64,000 bases of DNA from Miscanthus floridulus. Its lineage: Eukaryota > Streptophyta > Magnoliopsida > Poales > Poaceae. The stretch is taken from NCBI RefSeq assembly GCF_019320115.1, contig NC_089581.1, positions 68,614,485 to 68,678,484 of the forward strand. The letters are read 5' to 3'. Below, piece by piece: positions 31,800-42,796 of the stretch (position 1 is the first letter of the stretch; every line of letters starts with the position of its first letter). Position numbers and translations under genes: made by a program. The notes beneath the pieces are model-generated. The model was not told where the DNA came from. It saw only the letters and a list, made by a program, of their open reading frames with translations, and did no database searches.

Positions 31800-33690
31800 T
31801 CAACGTCCTAGAGCTAGCCTTTCAGTCTCACAAAGATGTTGGTACTGAGGATTTCTACCTAAGTCAGACTTTCGGTCATGGTAGGCGCCTTTGATGTGTA
31901 CAATCTGGTCCAATATGAAGTTGCAAAGGTTGCCGACAAGCTCTAAGAGTTGGTCATCCTTGTATGGGTCTTTTTTCATTCCTTTCTCTTCTCTCCGCTA
32001 CAAGAGAACAAGTTTCGGTTTAGTATTTCATACCATGTACGAAGTTTTTATACTACTGATGAAGAGGTTCAAACTTACCCTTAAGGGGTGTCTCCTGTAG
32101 GCACTGGTGTTACTCATCAAAGAACATATATAGTATCCACAATGTACACTCCCAGGCCTCTGCTTGGGGCACTGTGTGTTTTGCATATGAAAATGTTAGG
32201 TAATGCTTTTGACAGCCATGTAACGGAGTACTGAAGAAGTAAGTTACACTTACCGCACATAGTGTTTTTATAGCCAGCTTTTCCTTCCTCGCTGGATCAT
32301 GCCTTCTGTGATGATAAGTGACATAGAACCTAAATGCCCTGTTCGAATTATTTTAGCAAATACAACTTGTTAGTATCTAAAAGTGAACGTTACAAGTATG
32401 TATATAAACATATAAGCTAATGAGGATTGTCGATATATATACGTCTTGAGAATCGATATGAAGTCTTTGTATGTCACCGTGTCCTTATCTAATGAATCAA
32501 AGACCCATGCCATGCTCCTCCCGACATCAACGGCTATACAAATCCAGTGGTTGCTGCATGGATTTAATCATAGAACTAGATAAGCTCTTTTGCATCGAAT
32601 AAAATATATCGAACAAAGCTTTAAGTATAGAGTTGAACTTACTCGAAGTTGTATGGTAGCCATATAGTAGAGTGTTGGAGATTTTTGAAAGCCAGGGCAA
32701 TGTATGCCGCAACCTTAAGGGATTCTTCCCTTAGTTTCGCCATATGGATGCGCTCTTTCTCCCGAAGAGTCTTTGCAGCAGCTAGCTCTTTGGCATCCAA
32801 TGTCCACCATTTAGGGTAATTAAAATTTGTTTGAGCTATAGCTTGAGGGTCTACATACCCGGCTTTCACACTTGGCATTTGTTTGACAATGTGCACTTGC
32901 ATTCTACAAATCACGGCGTGGGTTAGTTACAACAAAATTCAAAGATTACTTTCATATCATATAGGGAGGACAAGGACTTACAGGCACCACGTGCGAATTA
33001 GATTCATCTCTATTTCTCCCAGGTGAAAGCATGTGTGCATGTCATTGAAGTCAAAGATAATTTTCCCGGCTGGGCTTCCAAATGTGCCGGTGGGGAAGCA
33101 TGCTTGTATGATATCTATGCTCATTGGGAGAACACGCAAGTACCAATCATGGAACCTTCTCATTCCAAGTGGTAGGCGCTGGATGTCCCGATTTGGTAGG
33201 AAGGGCTTGCCTCTTTCATATGTTTTTGGGCAATCCTTTGACCATTTGATGGCATCAACATTTGGATACTGCTTTGCAATTTGGTGGAGTTTGCTAGTGA
33301 TGGCCTCCTCAGAACCCCATGATGGGACTATTTTAACTTGGTTCTCAGGCTTGAACTGGTCATGGGAATACTACTTGGACACCAATGAGACGTCTTTGAT
33401 CAGAACATAAACTGGCCTTATGTTGATTGGAATCTTCTTTTGAAGTTCCCATTTAGGTACGTCCTCATCTTGTTGTGCATCACCTTCTTCAGGAGGCACT
33501 CGTTGTTCATGTAACGGTTGTGCTTGTTGAGAAGACTGTGGCATCTCATCATGCACTTGCTCGGTACGAGCTGGAGAAGGTTGTGGCATCTCATCAGGCA
33601 CATGCTCGCTAGGAGGCGGGGAAGAATGTGGCATCTCAGGAATGTGGGGGTCATGAGACGATGAAAATATCTCCTCGACCTCAACAACTT
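31800..33690 (-). CDS. CACTA-encoded Ulp1-like (C48) cysteine protease, C-terminal part of gene
   Basis: Six exons can be read on the - strand, joined by five introns with GT...AG borders in consistent phase: 32904-32981, 32554-32642, 32339-32442, 32172-32253 and 31998-32078; the stop codon is at 31800-31802. The protein has a Pro/Gln/Glu-rich linker, a conserved domain (RRFHDWYLRVLP, IDFND-like FDFNDMHTCFHL), then NHWICIAVD with the catalytic His (codon about 32547-32549), WVFDS with Asp, and PKQRPGSVHCGYYIC with Gln and the catalytic Cys (32139-32141). One in-frame TAG (33371-33373) breaks the upstream part. Relatives accompany grass CACTA and MULE transposons; their role is unproven. Confidence 0.7.
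33371..33373 (-). other. In-frame TAG stop in the CACTA protease gene
   Basis: The 87-codon frame at 33371-33634 ends at this TAG, yet the same frame continues with conserved sequence through about 33,000. The break is therefore a single nonsense change. Confidence 0.7.
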
Positions 33691-35211
33691 TGAAAGGATC
33701 AAGATGCCCAAGAGGGGGGGGGGGTGAATTGGGCTACTTCTAAATTTTCTTGCAATAATCAAATCCTATGGTTATCCCAATTAACCCCTTGTGCCTAGAA
33801 AAGTGTTTCCATTAATCTAACGCACAACGGACTTGCACCCTATGTTCCAAACTTACTCTAGCATGGTAATTCTATGAATGTAAAGACAAGTATTGAATTG
33901 CTCAAAGTAAATAGAGAGGGAGGAACGCGACGGTGTTTTGCTGAGGTATCGGAGAGTCACCACTCCCCACTAGTCCTCGTTGGGGCACCCGCGCATGGGT
34001 GTCGCTCCCCCTTGATCCGCGCAAGGATCAAGTGCTCTCTACGGGTTGATTCTTTGACACTCCATCACGGCGAATCACCCAAAACCGCTCACAACTTGAG
34101 TTGGGTCACCCACAAGCTCTGCCAGGTGATCACCAAGCTCCCAATCACCACCAAGCCGTCTAGGTGATGGCGATCACCAAGAGTAACAAGCACGAACTCT
34201 CACTTGACCACGCGAAGCCTAATGAGAACGGTGGATGCACACTTTGCTACTCTTGATTCACTAATGAGGCTACTCTCTTGGATTCATGAATCTCAATCAC
34301 CTCACTAGGACCTTGCTCTTCTTGGCACTCACAAATGTGTTTCTCAGCTATTGGAATGAGCAAAAGTGACTCCACACATGAGTGGAGCTTCTATTTATAA
34401 AGCAGCCTGAAAAACGGACCATTACGAGCTTCTGCGGGTTGACCGGACGCTCCGATCAGTTCAACCCGCCTTCCAGTGATAAAGTATTGACCAGATGCTG
34501 GCAGGGTCCGATCACCACTGACCGGACGCATCCGGTCGCATTATACCCTCATTGGAACCTTACTGTACTCGACCAGACGCTGAACCCCCAGGGTCCGATC
34601 AGCACTGACCGAACACGTCCGATCGCAGATTCCCTTCTCTAGAACCTTACTGGAGTCGACCGAACGCTGGACATCAGCGTTCGGTCATTTGACCTCTCTA
34701 GCGTCCGGTCGCACCGAACACAATTTCCTTGATCAAATGAACTGACCAGATCCTACGGCCAGCGTCTGGTCAGCATTTGACCCTCCATTCACTTCCAACT
34801 CTCGATCATATGTGAATGAAGTTTGCTCCAATGGATCTTAGGCATATTGAGAAGCTACCTAGTGCTAGTTTTAACAAGTGTGCACCACATCTAACTCACT
34901 AGACTCACCTAGGTCAAGCTACCCGTCCATACCCCCCTTAATAGTACAGCCAAAGGAAAAACAAAGTCCTAAACTACTCTAAGTGTCTCTCCAACTCTAA
35001 TCGACACTTAGAACTAGTCATCATTAACCTTGTCGTCCATCCTTTGAAAACCTAAACGATTTCCATCGTAGGGGCATGACAACCTTGATTGCCCAATTGA
35101 TCTCCATTACCATGACCTAACTTATTTGCCTCTGCAAAACACATGTTAGTCATAGTAATTTTGTATTGTCATTAATCACCGAAACCCAACAAAGGGGCCT
35201 AGATGCTTTCA
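33691..35211 (-). repeat. 3' LTR of Sirevirus D
   Basis: 1,521 bp, TGAAAGGATC...GCTTTCA. It carries a run of 11 G at 33714-33724 (six in the other LTR), a TATA box on the - strand (TATAAATAG, 34391-34399) and a cluster of CCGGAC/GTCCGG words at about 34,436-34,770. Confidence 0.92.
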
Positions 35212-38127
35212 ATCTCCCCCTTTTTGGTGATTGATGAAAATACCACCTCGAGTATGTGAAAGAGTGAGGTTTTTGATGGGCTTGGTTCATATAAGCTTTT
35301 GTCGATAAGAACAAAAGTGTTAGTCAAGCTTATATGACATAAGCCAACACAATGTACTCAAGGGATATGAATTAAGCATGCATGAGTACAAGTAATAAAG
35401 CTCATTTGCATCGGAGTATAAACGCGGAAGCAAAGCAAATGAGCATAACACAAGTGATATGACATACCAATGAATACAAAGTAGAGAGCACACATGTCAT
35501 GTATCACAATCACGTAGATAACACATCACATAGATATAATAGTAAACATGGATGCATAATGTATCACACACATAGAAACTCCAAATGCAATAGATAATAA
35601 GCTAATAATAGATAACTAGCTCCCCCTAAATGTCGCTCCCTCTGAGTCTACATACTCGAACCCTCTCCCCCTTTGGTGTCAAACACCAAAACTTAAGGGT
35701 CAGTCGGCGGGGCTACAGCAGACGAGCTAGCGCTGAGGTACGAGGAGCAAGATGAAACTGGGCGCCATCATCATCTAACCCTGAGCTCTGTACTGACTGA
35801 CCCTCTGTGGCTAGAAGTGTCTCTAAAGCGGTCTAGGTCTGAGCTAGGGCAGGTGCTGCCTAAGATGCTGCTGGTACATCTGTCATAGGATCTGAAGAGG
35901 CGACAGACGAAGGGAGCCTCTGAGTAGTCACAGCGACAGGGGCTGCTATAGAAGGATCGGTGATATGCATATTTGGCGGTGTAGGCATGCCGGTCAACTT
36001 GCTGAAGGATGCTCCAAGACTCCTAGAGACTGATGTGTCAGGCACAAATAGCGAGGAAGACTGATCCGGTGAGAAGCCCGTGTGATATGGTGTGAACTGT
36101 GGGGCTACCACTGGTGAGGACAACCACTAGGACACCTAAACTATGGGAGAAGCAAACAGAGTTGGTGGCTGTCCCTGACTCTGAAGCCCACTAGGCTGTA
36201 CTGCTAGAGTCGTCATAGTGGTGGTAGGCTGAGCAAGCTGGGGCGAAGGCTATGGCTGTGGGGCCCTAAGTGCTATTACTACATGCTGCATAAATCCCAT
36301 AAACTACTACTACATGAGTAACTGCTGCTGATGCATCTGCTGCTGCTACTGCTGAAGGATCTGCTGCTGCCGCTGGAACTCGTCTTGATGAGCCTGAAAC
36401 TGTGTGAAGTTGGCAGCCGTCTCTTGAGCCTGTCGTGCCTGATTCTGCTGCATCCGCTCAAGAATAGCAATCAAAGTGGGGTCCGTCTGCGGTGTAGGTG
36501 GAGCTGAGCTAGAACTGCCGGCCTCTACATCATGTCTGTGTGGAGGCATATGAGGAATCGGTAGATAGTCATCATCCGAACTGTCACTAGACTCTGTCAC
36601 CTCCTGTTGTGCCTCAAGCTCCTCCTCCTCAGTAGCGGCTATGCCTCTGATAATCTCGTCCTGCTAAGCTACTGACTCTAGAACATCTAGACGATGCTAG
36701 GCTGAGTGGGTGCCTGTGGTGTGCTGTGCCTAATCCTCTATGCCATGTTATAAGCTAGAAACTCAGTGGTGGCACCCTTGTACTCTACAACCATCTCAGG
36801 GGTCCTACCTTGCATAGCCTTAAGCATTAGGAAAGTGATCCAATGTGCATATGGGAGCTGCATGCGACCCTTGAAGTCCTCCGCTATAGTATCCTCCATC
36901 TTTGATACAAGGAGGTCCCAAATATCAAACACAGTCTGCTGCATCAAGGCAATGAGGAGCTAGAGCTGTAGGCAAGTCAGACCCTCTCTGTATCCCAACC
37001 AAGGAAGTAGTGTCCTCCTGATGATAGCCTCTAGCACTCGAGCTATAGGAGTAAGATCACTGGGGTTCCTCCTCGACCCCTCACCAAAGGGCTCCTTAAA
37101 GCAATGGCGCACAAGATCTGTAAGGGGCACCATCCCTCCAAGAGGACACCTAGGAGGCTCCTGCTATCTATAACATACCTCATGCAATCTGACAGGATGC
37201 TCCTGTAGCCTCAGTATCTCCCTGGCCCTAAAACTCATCACCCTATAGTCTCTACCGTTGAATGCAAAGTGAATGAAGTTATGCTGCAGGTCAACGTAGA
37301 GCGAAGCATAAAACTACCAAACCCAAGATGGTACATACAGTCTAGTCTAGCTAATCAGATCTGTCAGCCCCGGTAAATATGATAAGTAGGGGCAGATATG
37401 CTCTCCGGCTACTGCCACAATAGACTCTATACTGCATACCCGCTGAGATCTGAACACTGCCCCACTGTTGAGATAAGCATTGTAGAAATCCTTCTGTTGC
37501 TCTCTCATCCCTCCTTGGAGGGAACCACACCTCAAACTCTACAAATCTCAGCTACCAAACCTGTCTGGCCATGGCGGCCCTCAAGTCAAGATGTACCACT
37601 AGAGGTGGACCCTATGGTCTAGGTGGTGGGCGTGAACCCCTACACTGTGTAGCTGGCCTCGGTGGAACTGTAGCACTAGTACGACCAGAGCGGCGTAGCT
37701 GGGGTGACTGCTCGGTCTCCTCAGCCTGCTGGCCCTCTCGAGTCTCCTGAGCTGGCTAAGGCTCTGCTGGTGGGGGCTACTGCTGTGGCTCCTATTGGGA
37801 CTCCCCCTGAGGTCGAGGTTCCTCAATAGCCAGTCGACGTCCTGCCATCTTGATAGTCCTAGGTGGACCACCATGACGACGCTCTGCCTCCTCAACTGCT
37901 GCCCTCTATGCTGGTGTGAGCTATGGATCTATAATGACAACACCACTACGAGCGCCGCCTCTCTTGGAACGCTCTGCGGCCTCAGTGACTGCTGCTGCTC
38001 TTGCTATCTCTATGTCGGGGTACTTGTGCTTCTTAGATGTAACCTGCTTCATCGCCTTGCCTTTGGTTCCTGTGGGCAAGTGAGGCGGGGGCCTCTGATC
38101 GTCATCTCCTAGACCACCCCCCAACAT
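35212..38127 (-). pseudogene. Env-like region of Sirevirus D, heavily decayed
   Basis: Between RT-RNase H and the 3' LTR the - strand holds a series of short frames in plausible order: 37921-38127 (N-terminal, Lys-rich KQVTSKKHKYPD), about 37,347-37,900, 36738-36947 (QLPYAHWITFLMLKAMQG), 36346-36600 (Gln-rich, ERMQQNQARQAQETAANF) and 35860-36123. They look like one former long ORF in the place where many Sireviruses carry an env-like gene. There are many stops and several frame changes. I see no clear signal peptide or membrane anchor, so 'env-like' rests on position and general resemblance. Confidence 0.5.
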
Positions 38128-39558
38128 TCTTCATGTGAGCCATCTGATCTGACAAGAAGATGAACTACCGCTGATGAAGATCAACTATCAAACTGACACT
38201 CCTGAGGCTTGGCCTCGATCCGTACTCGCGAGCTTGGCCCTGAGTTGTCTGACAACTGCACCTGTCACCTCAACGACACTGACTCACTGCACGATGGAAT
38301 AGATGGATATACAAGTAAATACGATATATCTAATAGATGTGAAAACCCTAGGAAGCAAGCAATGTAGGTACGAAATTGAGGCGACGGGCTTTCTACCTGA
38401 CGAACTGGCGATCTGAGAAAAGAAGAGATGCGCCATGCGGGGGGAAACCTCAGAACCGGCTAGGGTTAGGGTTTTGAGCGATGAATGAATTGACATCCCT
38501 AGATGTGATTTGAAATTAGTGTTTTGCAATTGATCTAGGTCACAAGCAAAGCAAATTGAAAGCAAGGGTTTGGCCTTACCAACGAGGAGGCAGGGCTAGG
38601 GCACGGCAGGTGCGGGCTTGGATGGCGCTCGGTGGCTAGCACGAGCACTGCTGGCGCGATAGATTGGCGTGGTGGAGGCGCGGGGACTCATGTCCATGGC
38701 AGCAGATGGACATGGCGAGCGACTGCGGTGGCGTGCGGCTGCAGTGGTGCACGGTTGTAGAGCAGGGGCGAGCGCGGGTTGCACTCCGGCGACAAAGGTG
38801 CACGGTTGCGTGGAAGAGCTGCGGCGGCGCTGGCTAGGGCTAGGTCATGGTGGATGTGAGGCAAGGAACGACACTAGTGGTTATATGGGCCCCCAACACG
38901 ACAGAATAGGAAATAGAAGAAGAGTCCTGATACCGCACGGGATCTACTGACCGAACGCTCCGGTGGTAGCGACTGGACGCTACCACCCAGCGTCCGGTTG
39001 ATTCCAGAGAGGTCCAATTCCTCTAGAATCGCGACCGAACATGTCCGGTGGTCCATGACCGGACGCAGGCAGGGTCCGATCAGTTGCCTTGAACTCCATG
39101 TAGATCGACCGGACGTTGGATCCCTTCCTGACCAAACACACAAACGCAGCGTCCAGTGTAGCGTCCGGTCACCCTTTTCTAGTAAATCTTCAATGTTCTT
39201 TCGTGCTGCCTGTTCCCAATCAAGTCCCAACTTGAATAAGATCCAAATAAACATCAATTGGGACTAATGTGAGTGACCTCTCTCAAACCCTTATATTTTT
39301 CAAAATATTTTGCCTTAGGCTATAATTCTTTTTAAGAAAATAGGCAATAAGAGGGCAAATGGAACAAAACAACAAAACAACATCCATGCATATGCAGTAC
39401 TTTGTAAGTAAATCTAGTTGCTTGTCAAGTTTGATCCAAGGTTAAGCTTCTTCACATGCTTTTCGACGGTTATCTTAACCATGTTAAACAAGCCCTATAT
39501 GCATTGCAAAAAATCAAACATGTTGTATTTTACAATGAATGCAAGGGACTACACAAGC
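38128..39558 (-). other. Non-coding spacer of Sirevirus D with a CCGGAC motif cluster
   Basis: No coding sequence is supported. 38,940-39,180 has the same CCGGAC/GTCCGG-rich character as the LTRs, for example gaccggacgcaggcagggtc, which recurs in near-identical form in both LTRs. 38,600-38,860 is GC-rich with meaningless frames. Confidence 0.6.
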
Positions 39559-41140
39559 TCAATTTTTAGTGAAGTTACTAAAATCAAGTACATTGAGCTC
39601 ATTCCGCAATCTACAAAATGTAGCCTCATCTAGCGGTTTAGTGAAGATATCCGCTAATTGATCTTCGGTTCTTACACCTTCTAGTGATATATCATTTTTA
39701 GCAACATGATCTCTTAGAAAGTGATGGCGGATATCTATGTCCTTGGTGCGAGAGTATTGAACCGGATTATTTGCAAGTTTTACCACACTTTCATTGTTGC
39801 ACAAAAGAGGTACCTTTTCTAGAACTACACCATAGTCTAGCAAAGTTTGTTTCATGTATAAAATTTGTGCACAACAAGCACCCGTGGCAATGTATTCCGC
39901 TTCAGCGGTGGACAAAGCCACATTATTTTGTTTCTTGGAGGACCAAGACACAAGTGATCTACCAAGCAAATGGCACCCTCCAGATGTGCTTTTTCTATCA
40001 ACTTTACAACCGGCATAATCTGAGTCAGAATAGCCAACCAATTCAAATATAGCTCCTTTGGGATACCAAAGGCCAATGCTTGGTGTGTGCTTAAGATACC
40101 TAAGGATTCTTTTTACGGCAATTAAATGTGTTTCCTTAGGATTAGCTTGAAATCTAGGACACATACACACACTAAACATGATGTCGGGCCTAGATGCGGT
40201 TAAATATAACAAGCTACCAATCATAGAACGGTAGAGAGTTTGATCAACCGGGTTACCTCCCTCATCTAGGTCGAGATGTCCATTGGTAGGCATTGGTGTC
40301 TTGATTGGCTTACATTCATCCATCTTGAATATCTTGAGAAGATCTTTTGTGTATTTCTCTTGAGAGATGAAGATGCCTTCTTTCATTTGCTTGACCTGAA
40401 AACCAAGAAAGAATGTAAGCTCACCAATCACGGACATCTCGAACTCCTTCGACATCAATTCACCAAATTCTTTGCATGAGTCTTCATTTGATGATCCAAA
40501 GATGATATCATCAACATATACTTGACAAATGACGATATGCCCATCAAGCTTCTTGGTGAATAGTGTGGTGTCGACCTTCCCAATGGTGAAGCCTTTGTCA
40601 ATGAGGAAGTCCCAAAGGCGCTCATACCAAGCTCTTGGGGCTTGCTTAAGCCCATATAGTGCCTTGGACAACCTATAAACATGATTAGGATATCTAGGGT
40701 CTTCAAACCTAGGAGGTTGATCAACATAGACTAGTTCATTAATAAAGCCATTTAAAAATGCACTTTTCACATCCATTTGATATAGTTTTATTTCATGATG
40801 TGATGCATATGCAAGTAGGATACGGATGGCTTCTAATCTTACAACCGGTGCAAAGGTCTCTCCAAAATCCAAACCTTCAACTTGGGAGAACCCCTTTGTA
40901 ACTAGTCTTGCCTTGTTCCTCACAACAACACCTTGATCATCTTGCTTGTTGCGGAACACCCACTTTGTTCCAATGACTCTTGCACCTTTTGGTCGCTCTT
41001 CAAGAGTCCAAACTTCATTATGAGTGAAGTTGTTCAACTCTTCATGCATGGCATTGATCCAATCTGGATCTTTAAGAGCTTCTTCTACCTTAGTAGGCTC
41101 ATAGCAAGAGACAAAAGAGTGATGAGCAACAAATAAAGCA
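39559..41140 (-). CDS. Reverse transcriptase-RNase H of Sirevirus D
   Basis: A 496-codon open frame (39559-41049) whose conserved sequence starts somewhat earlier. RT blocks: KWVFRNKQDDQG, RLVTKGFSQVEGLDFGETFA, QMDVKSAFLNG, ALYGLKQAPRAWYERL and the catalytic YVDD, intact. RNase H blocks: GYSDSDYAGC, STAEAEYIA and DIRHHFLRDHV, ending near TKPLDEATFCRL. This is the best preserved transposon protein in the window. It is separated from the integrase by one frameshift in a T6 run at 41143-41148, so it would not be made as part of the normal polyprotein. Confidence 0.9.
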
Positions 41141-42781
41141 AGTTTTTTGAGATCGAGTCATTACACCCTTTGATGGACTCCCTATGATGAGATCTTGTGG
41201 ATGATCTTGTAGGAGAGGTGTATTTCTTCTATTAACCACTTGAGGAGGAGGTTGTGGAGCATCAACATCTTGTGCTTGTACCACCATTTGCTCATGATAG
41301 ATATGAGTATCTTCATTTTCTACTCTCCCATCTTTTTCACCATCTTGTGGCACACTTGATGAAGGTTGATCAATGACTTGTACATCATCTTTATCATCTT
41401 TTGGCTTGATGTCTCCCACCAGAATATTCTTCATGGCCTCCCTCAATGGTTCATCACCAACATCATCAAGATTCTCATGTGCTCCTTGGGAGCCGTTAGA
41501 TTCATCAAATTCCACATCATATGTCTCTTCAACCAAGCCGGTGGCATGATTAAATACTCTATATGCTTTGAACTTTGACGAGTAACCAACAAGAAAACCA
41601 ATATCACAACATCTTTGGAACTTCCCTAGGTGTTGCCGCTTCTTGTAGATGTAGCATTTGCAACCAAACACCCTAAAGGAGACGTCCGGCTTCTTCCCAT
41701 TGAGCAACTCATAAGGTGTCTTGCCAAGGAACTTTTGAAGGAATAGGCAGTTGGATGCATAACATGCGGTGTTGATTGCTTCCGCCCATAGAGCTTCGGG
41801 GGTGTTGTACTCATCAAGCATAGTTCTTGCAAGAGTGATCAATGTCCGGTTCTTCCTCTCAACTATACTATTTTGTTGAGGAGTATAAGTTGCGGTGACT
41901 TGATATTTGATTCCAACTTCATCACAATAGGCTTCAATGTTTGTGTTGTCAAATTCTTTGCCATTGTCACTTCTTATCTTCTTGAGCTTCACTTTAAATT
42001 CATTTTGAGCTCTCTTGGCAAACTTCTTGAAGCAAGATGCAACTTTGGATTTGTCATGAAGGAAGAATACCCATGTATACCTTGAATAGTCATCAACAAT
42101 CACAAGACAATAGAGATTCCCTCCCAATCTCTTGTATGTTGTTGGTCCAAATAAATCCATGTGAAGGAGTTCTAGCACTCTTATGGTTGACATGAAAGCT
42201 TTGGTTGGATGAGTATTTGCAACTTGCTTGTCGGCTTGACATGCACTACAAAGCTTGTCCTTTTCAAACTTCACATCATTCAACCCTCTCACCAAATCAT
42301 TCTTCATAAGTTTCTTGAGTGAGCTCATCCCAACATAAGCAAGTCTTCTATGCCATAGCCACCCAAGTGTTGTTTTGGTGAATAGGCAAGTCTTCAAATT
42401 TGCATCTTCGGAGGTGAAGTCCACTAGATATAAGTTGTTGTATCTAAATCCATTGAATATTACTTGATTATCATCTACCTTGGATACAACAACCTCCTTC
42501 TCGGTGAACAAGCATTGGAAGCCAAGATCACACAATTGTCCAACGGATAGCAAGTTGAAGCTCAATGAGGCAACATATAGCACATTGGAGATGGAATGAT
42601 CATTTGATATTGCCACTTTGCCCAATCCTTTAACCTTGCCCTTTGAATTATCTCCAAATGTTATTTTCTCTTGTCCATCTACCTCTTCATCTAGTGAGGT
42701 GAACATATGAGGATCACCGGTCATATGTTGAGTGCAACCACTATCAATAATCCAATGACTTCCACCGGTCTTGTAGTTCAC
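41099..42781 (-). CDS. Protease-integrase of Sirevirus D
   Basis: A 560-codon frame. The protease has DSGCTQHMTG near its start. The integrase zinc region has WHRRLAYVGM, where the second His of the HHCC motif is Tyr, and LCSACQADK. The catalytic core shows HMDLFGPT, IRSDNGKEF and NSIVERKNRT, giving D, D and E. The C-terminal part has GKTPYELLNGKKP and GYSSKFKAYRVF. It shares its frame with the gag part upstream but is separated from it by two stops at about 42,782-42,796. It ends by frameshift at about 41,145. Confidence 0.88.
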   Translation of the reverse strand: MNYKTGGSHWIIDSGCTQHMTGDPHMFTSLDEEVDGQEKITFGDNSKGKVKGLGKVAISNDHSISNVLYVASLSFNLLSVGQLCDLGFQCLFTEKEVVVSKVDDNQVIFNGFRYNNLYLVDFTSEDANLKTCLFTKTTLGWLWHRRLAYVGMSSLKKLMKNDLVRGLNDVKFEKDKLCSACQADKQVANTHPTKAFMSTIRVLELLHMDLFGPTTYKRLGGNLYCLVIVDDYSRYTWVFFLHDKSKVASCFKKFAKRAQNEFKVKLKKIRSDNGKEFDNTNIEAYCDEVGIKYQVTATYTPQQNSIVERKNRTLITLARTMLDEYNTPEALWAEAINTACYASNCLFLQKFLGKTPYELLNGKKPDVSFRVFGCKCYIYKKRQHLGKFQRCCDIGFLVGYSSKFKAYRVFNHATGLVEETYDVEFDESNGSQGAHENLDDVGDEPLREAMKNILVGDIKPKDDKDDVQVIDQPSSSVPQDGEKDGRVENEDTHIYHEQMVVQAQDVDAPQPPPQVVNRRNTPLLQDHPQDLIIGSPSKGVMTRSQKTCFICCSSLFCLLL

Positions 42782-42796
42782 CTACACACAAGAGAT

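Noticed and set aside
32100..32180. Apparent frameshift destroying the catalytic Cys of the Ulp1-like protease
   Set aside because: Using the GT/AG intron at 32172-32253 the downstream exon falls in the frame that reads CGYYIC, so no frameshift is needed.
35212..38127. Host gene in the long 3' region of element D
   Set aside because: It lies within the retrotransposon between RT and LTR and decays like the rest; position and order fit an env-like ORF better.
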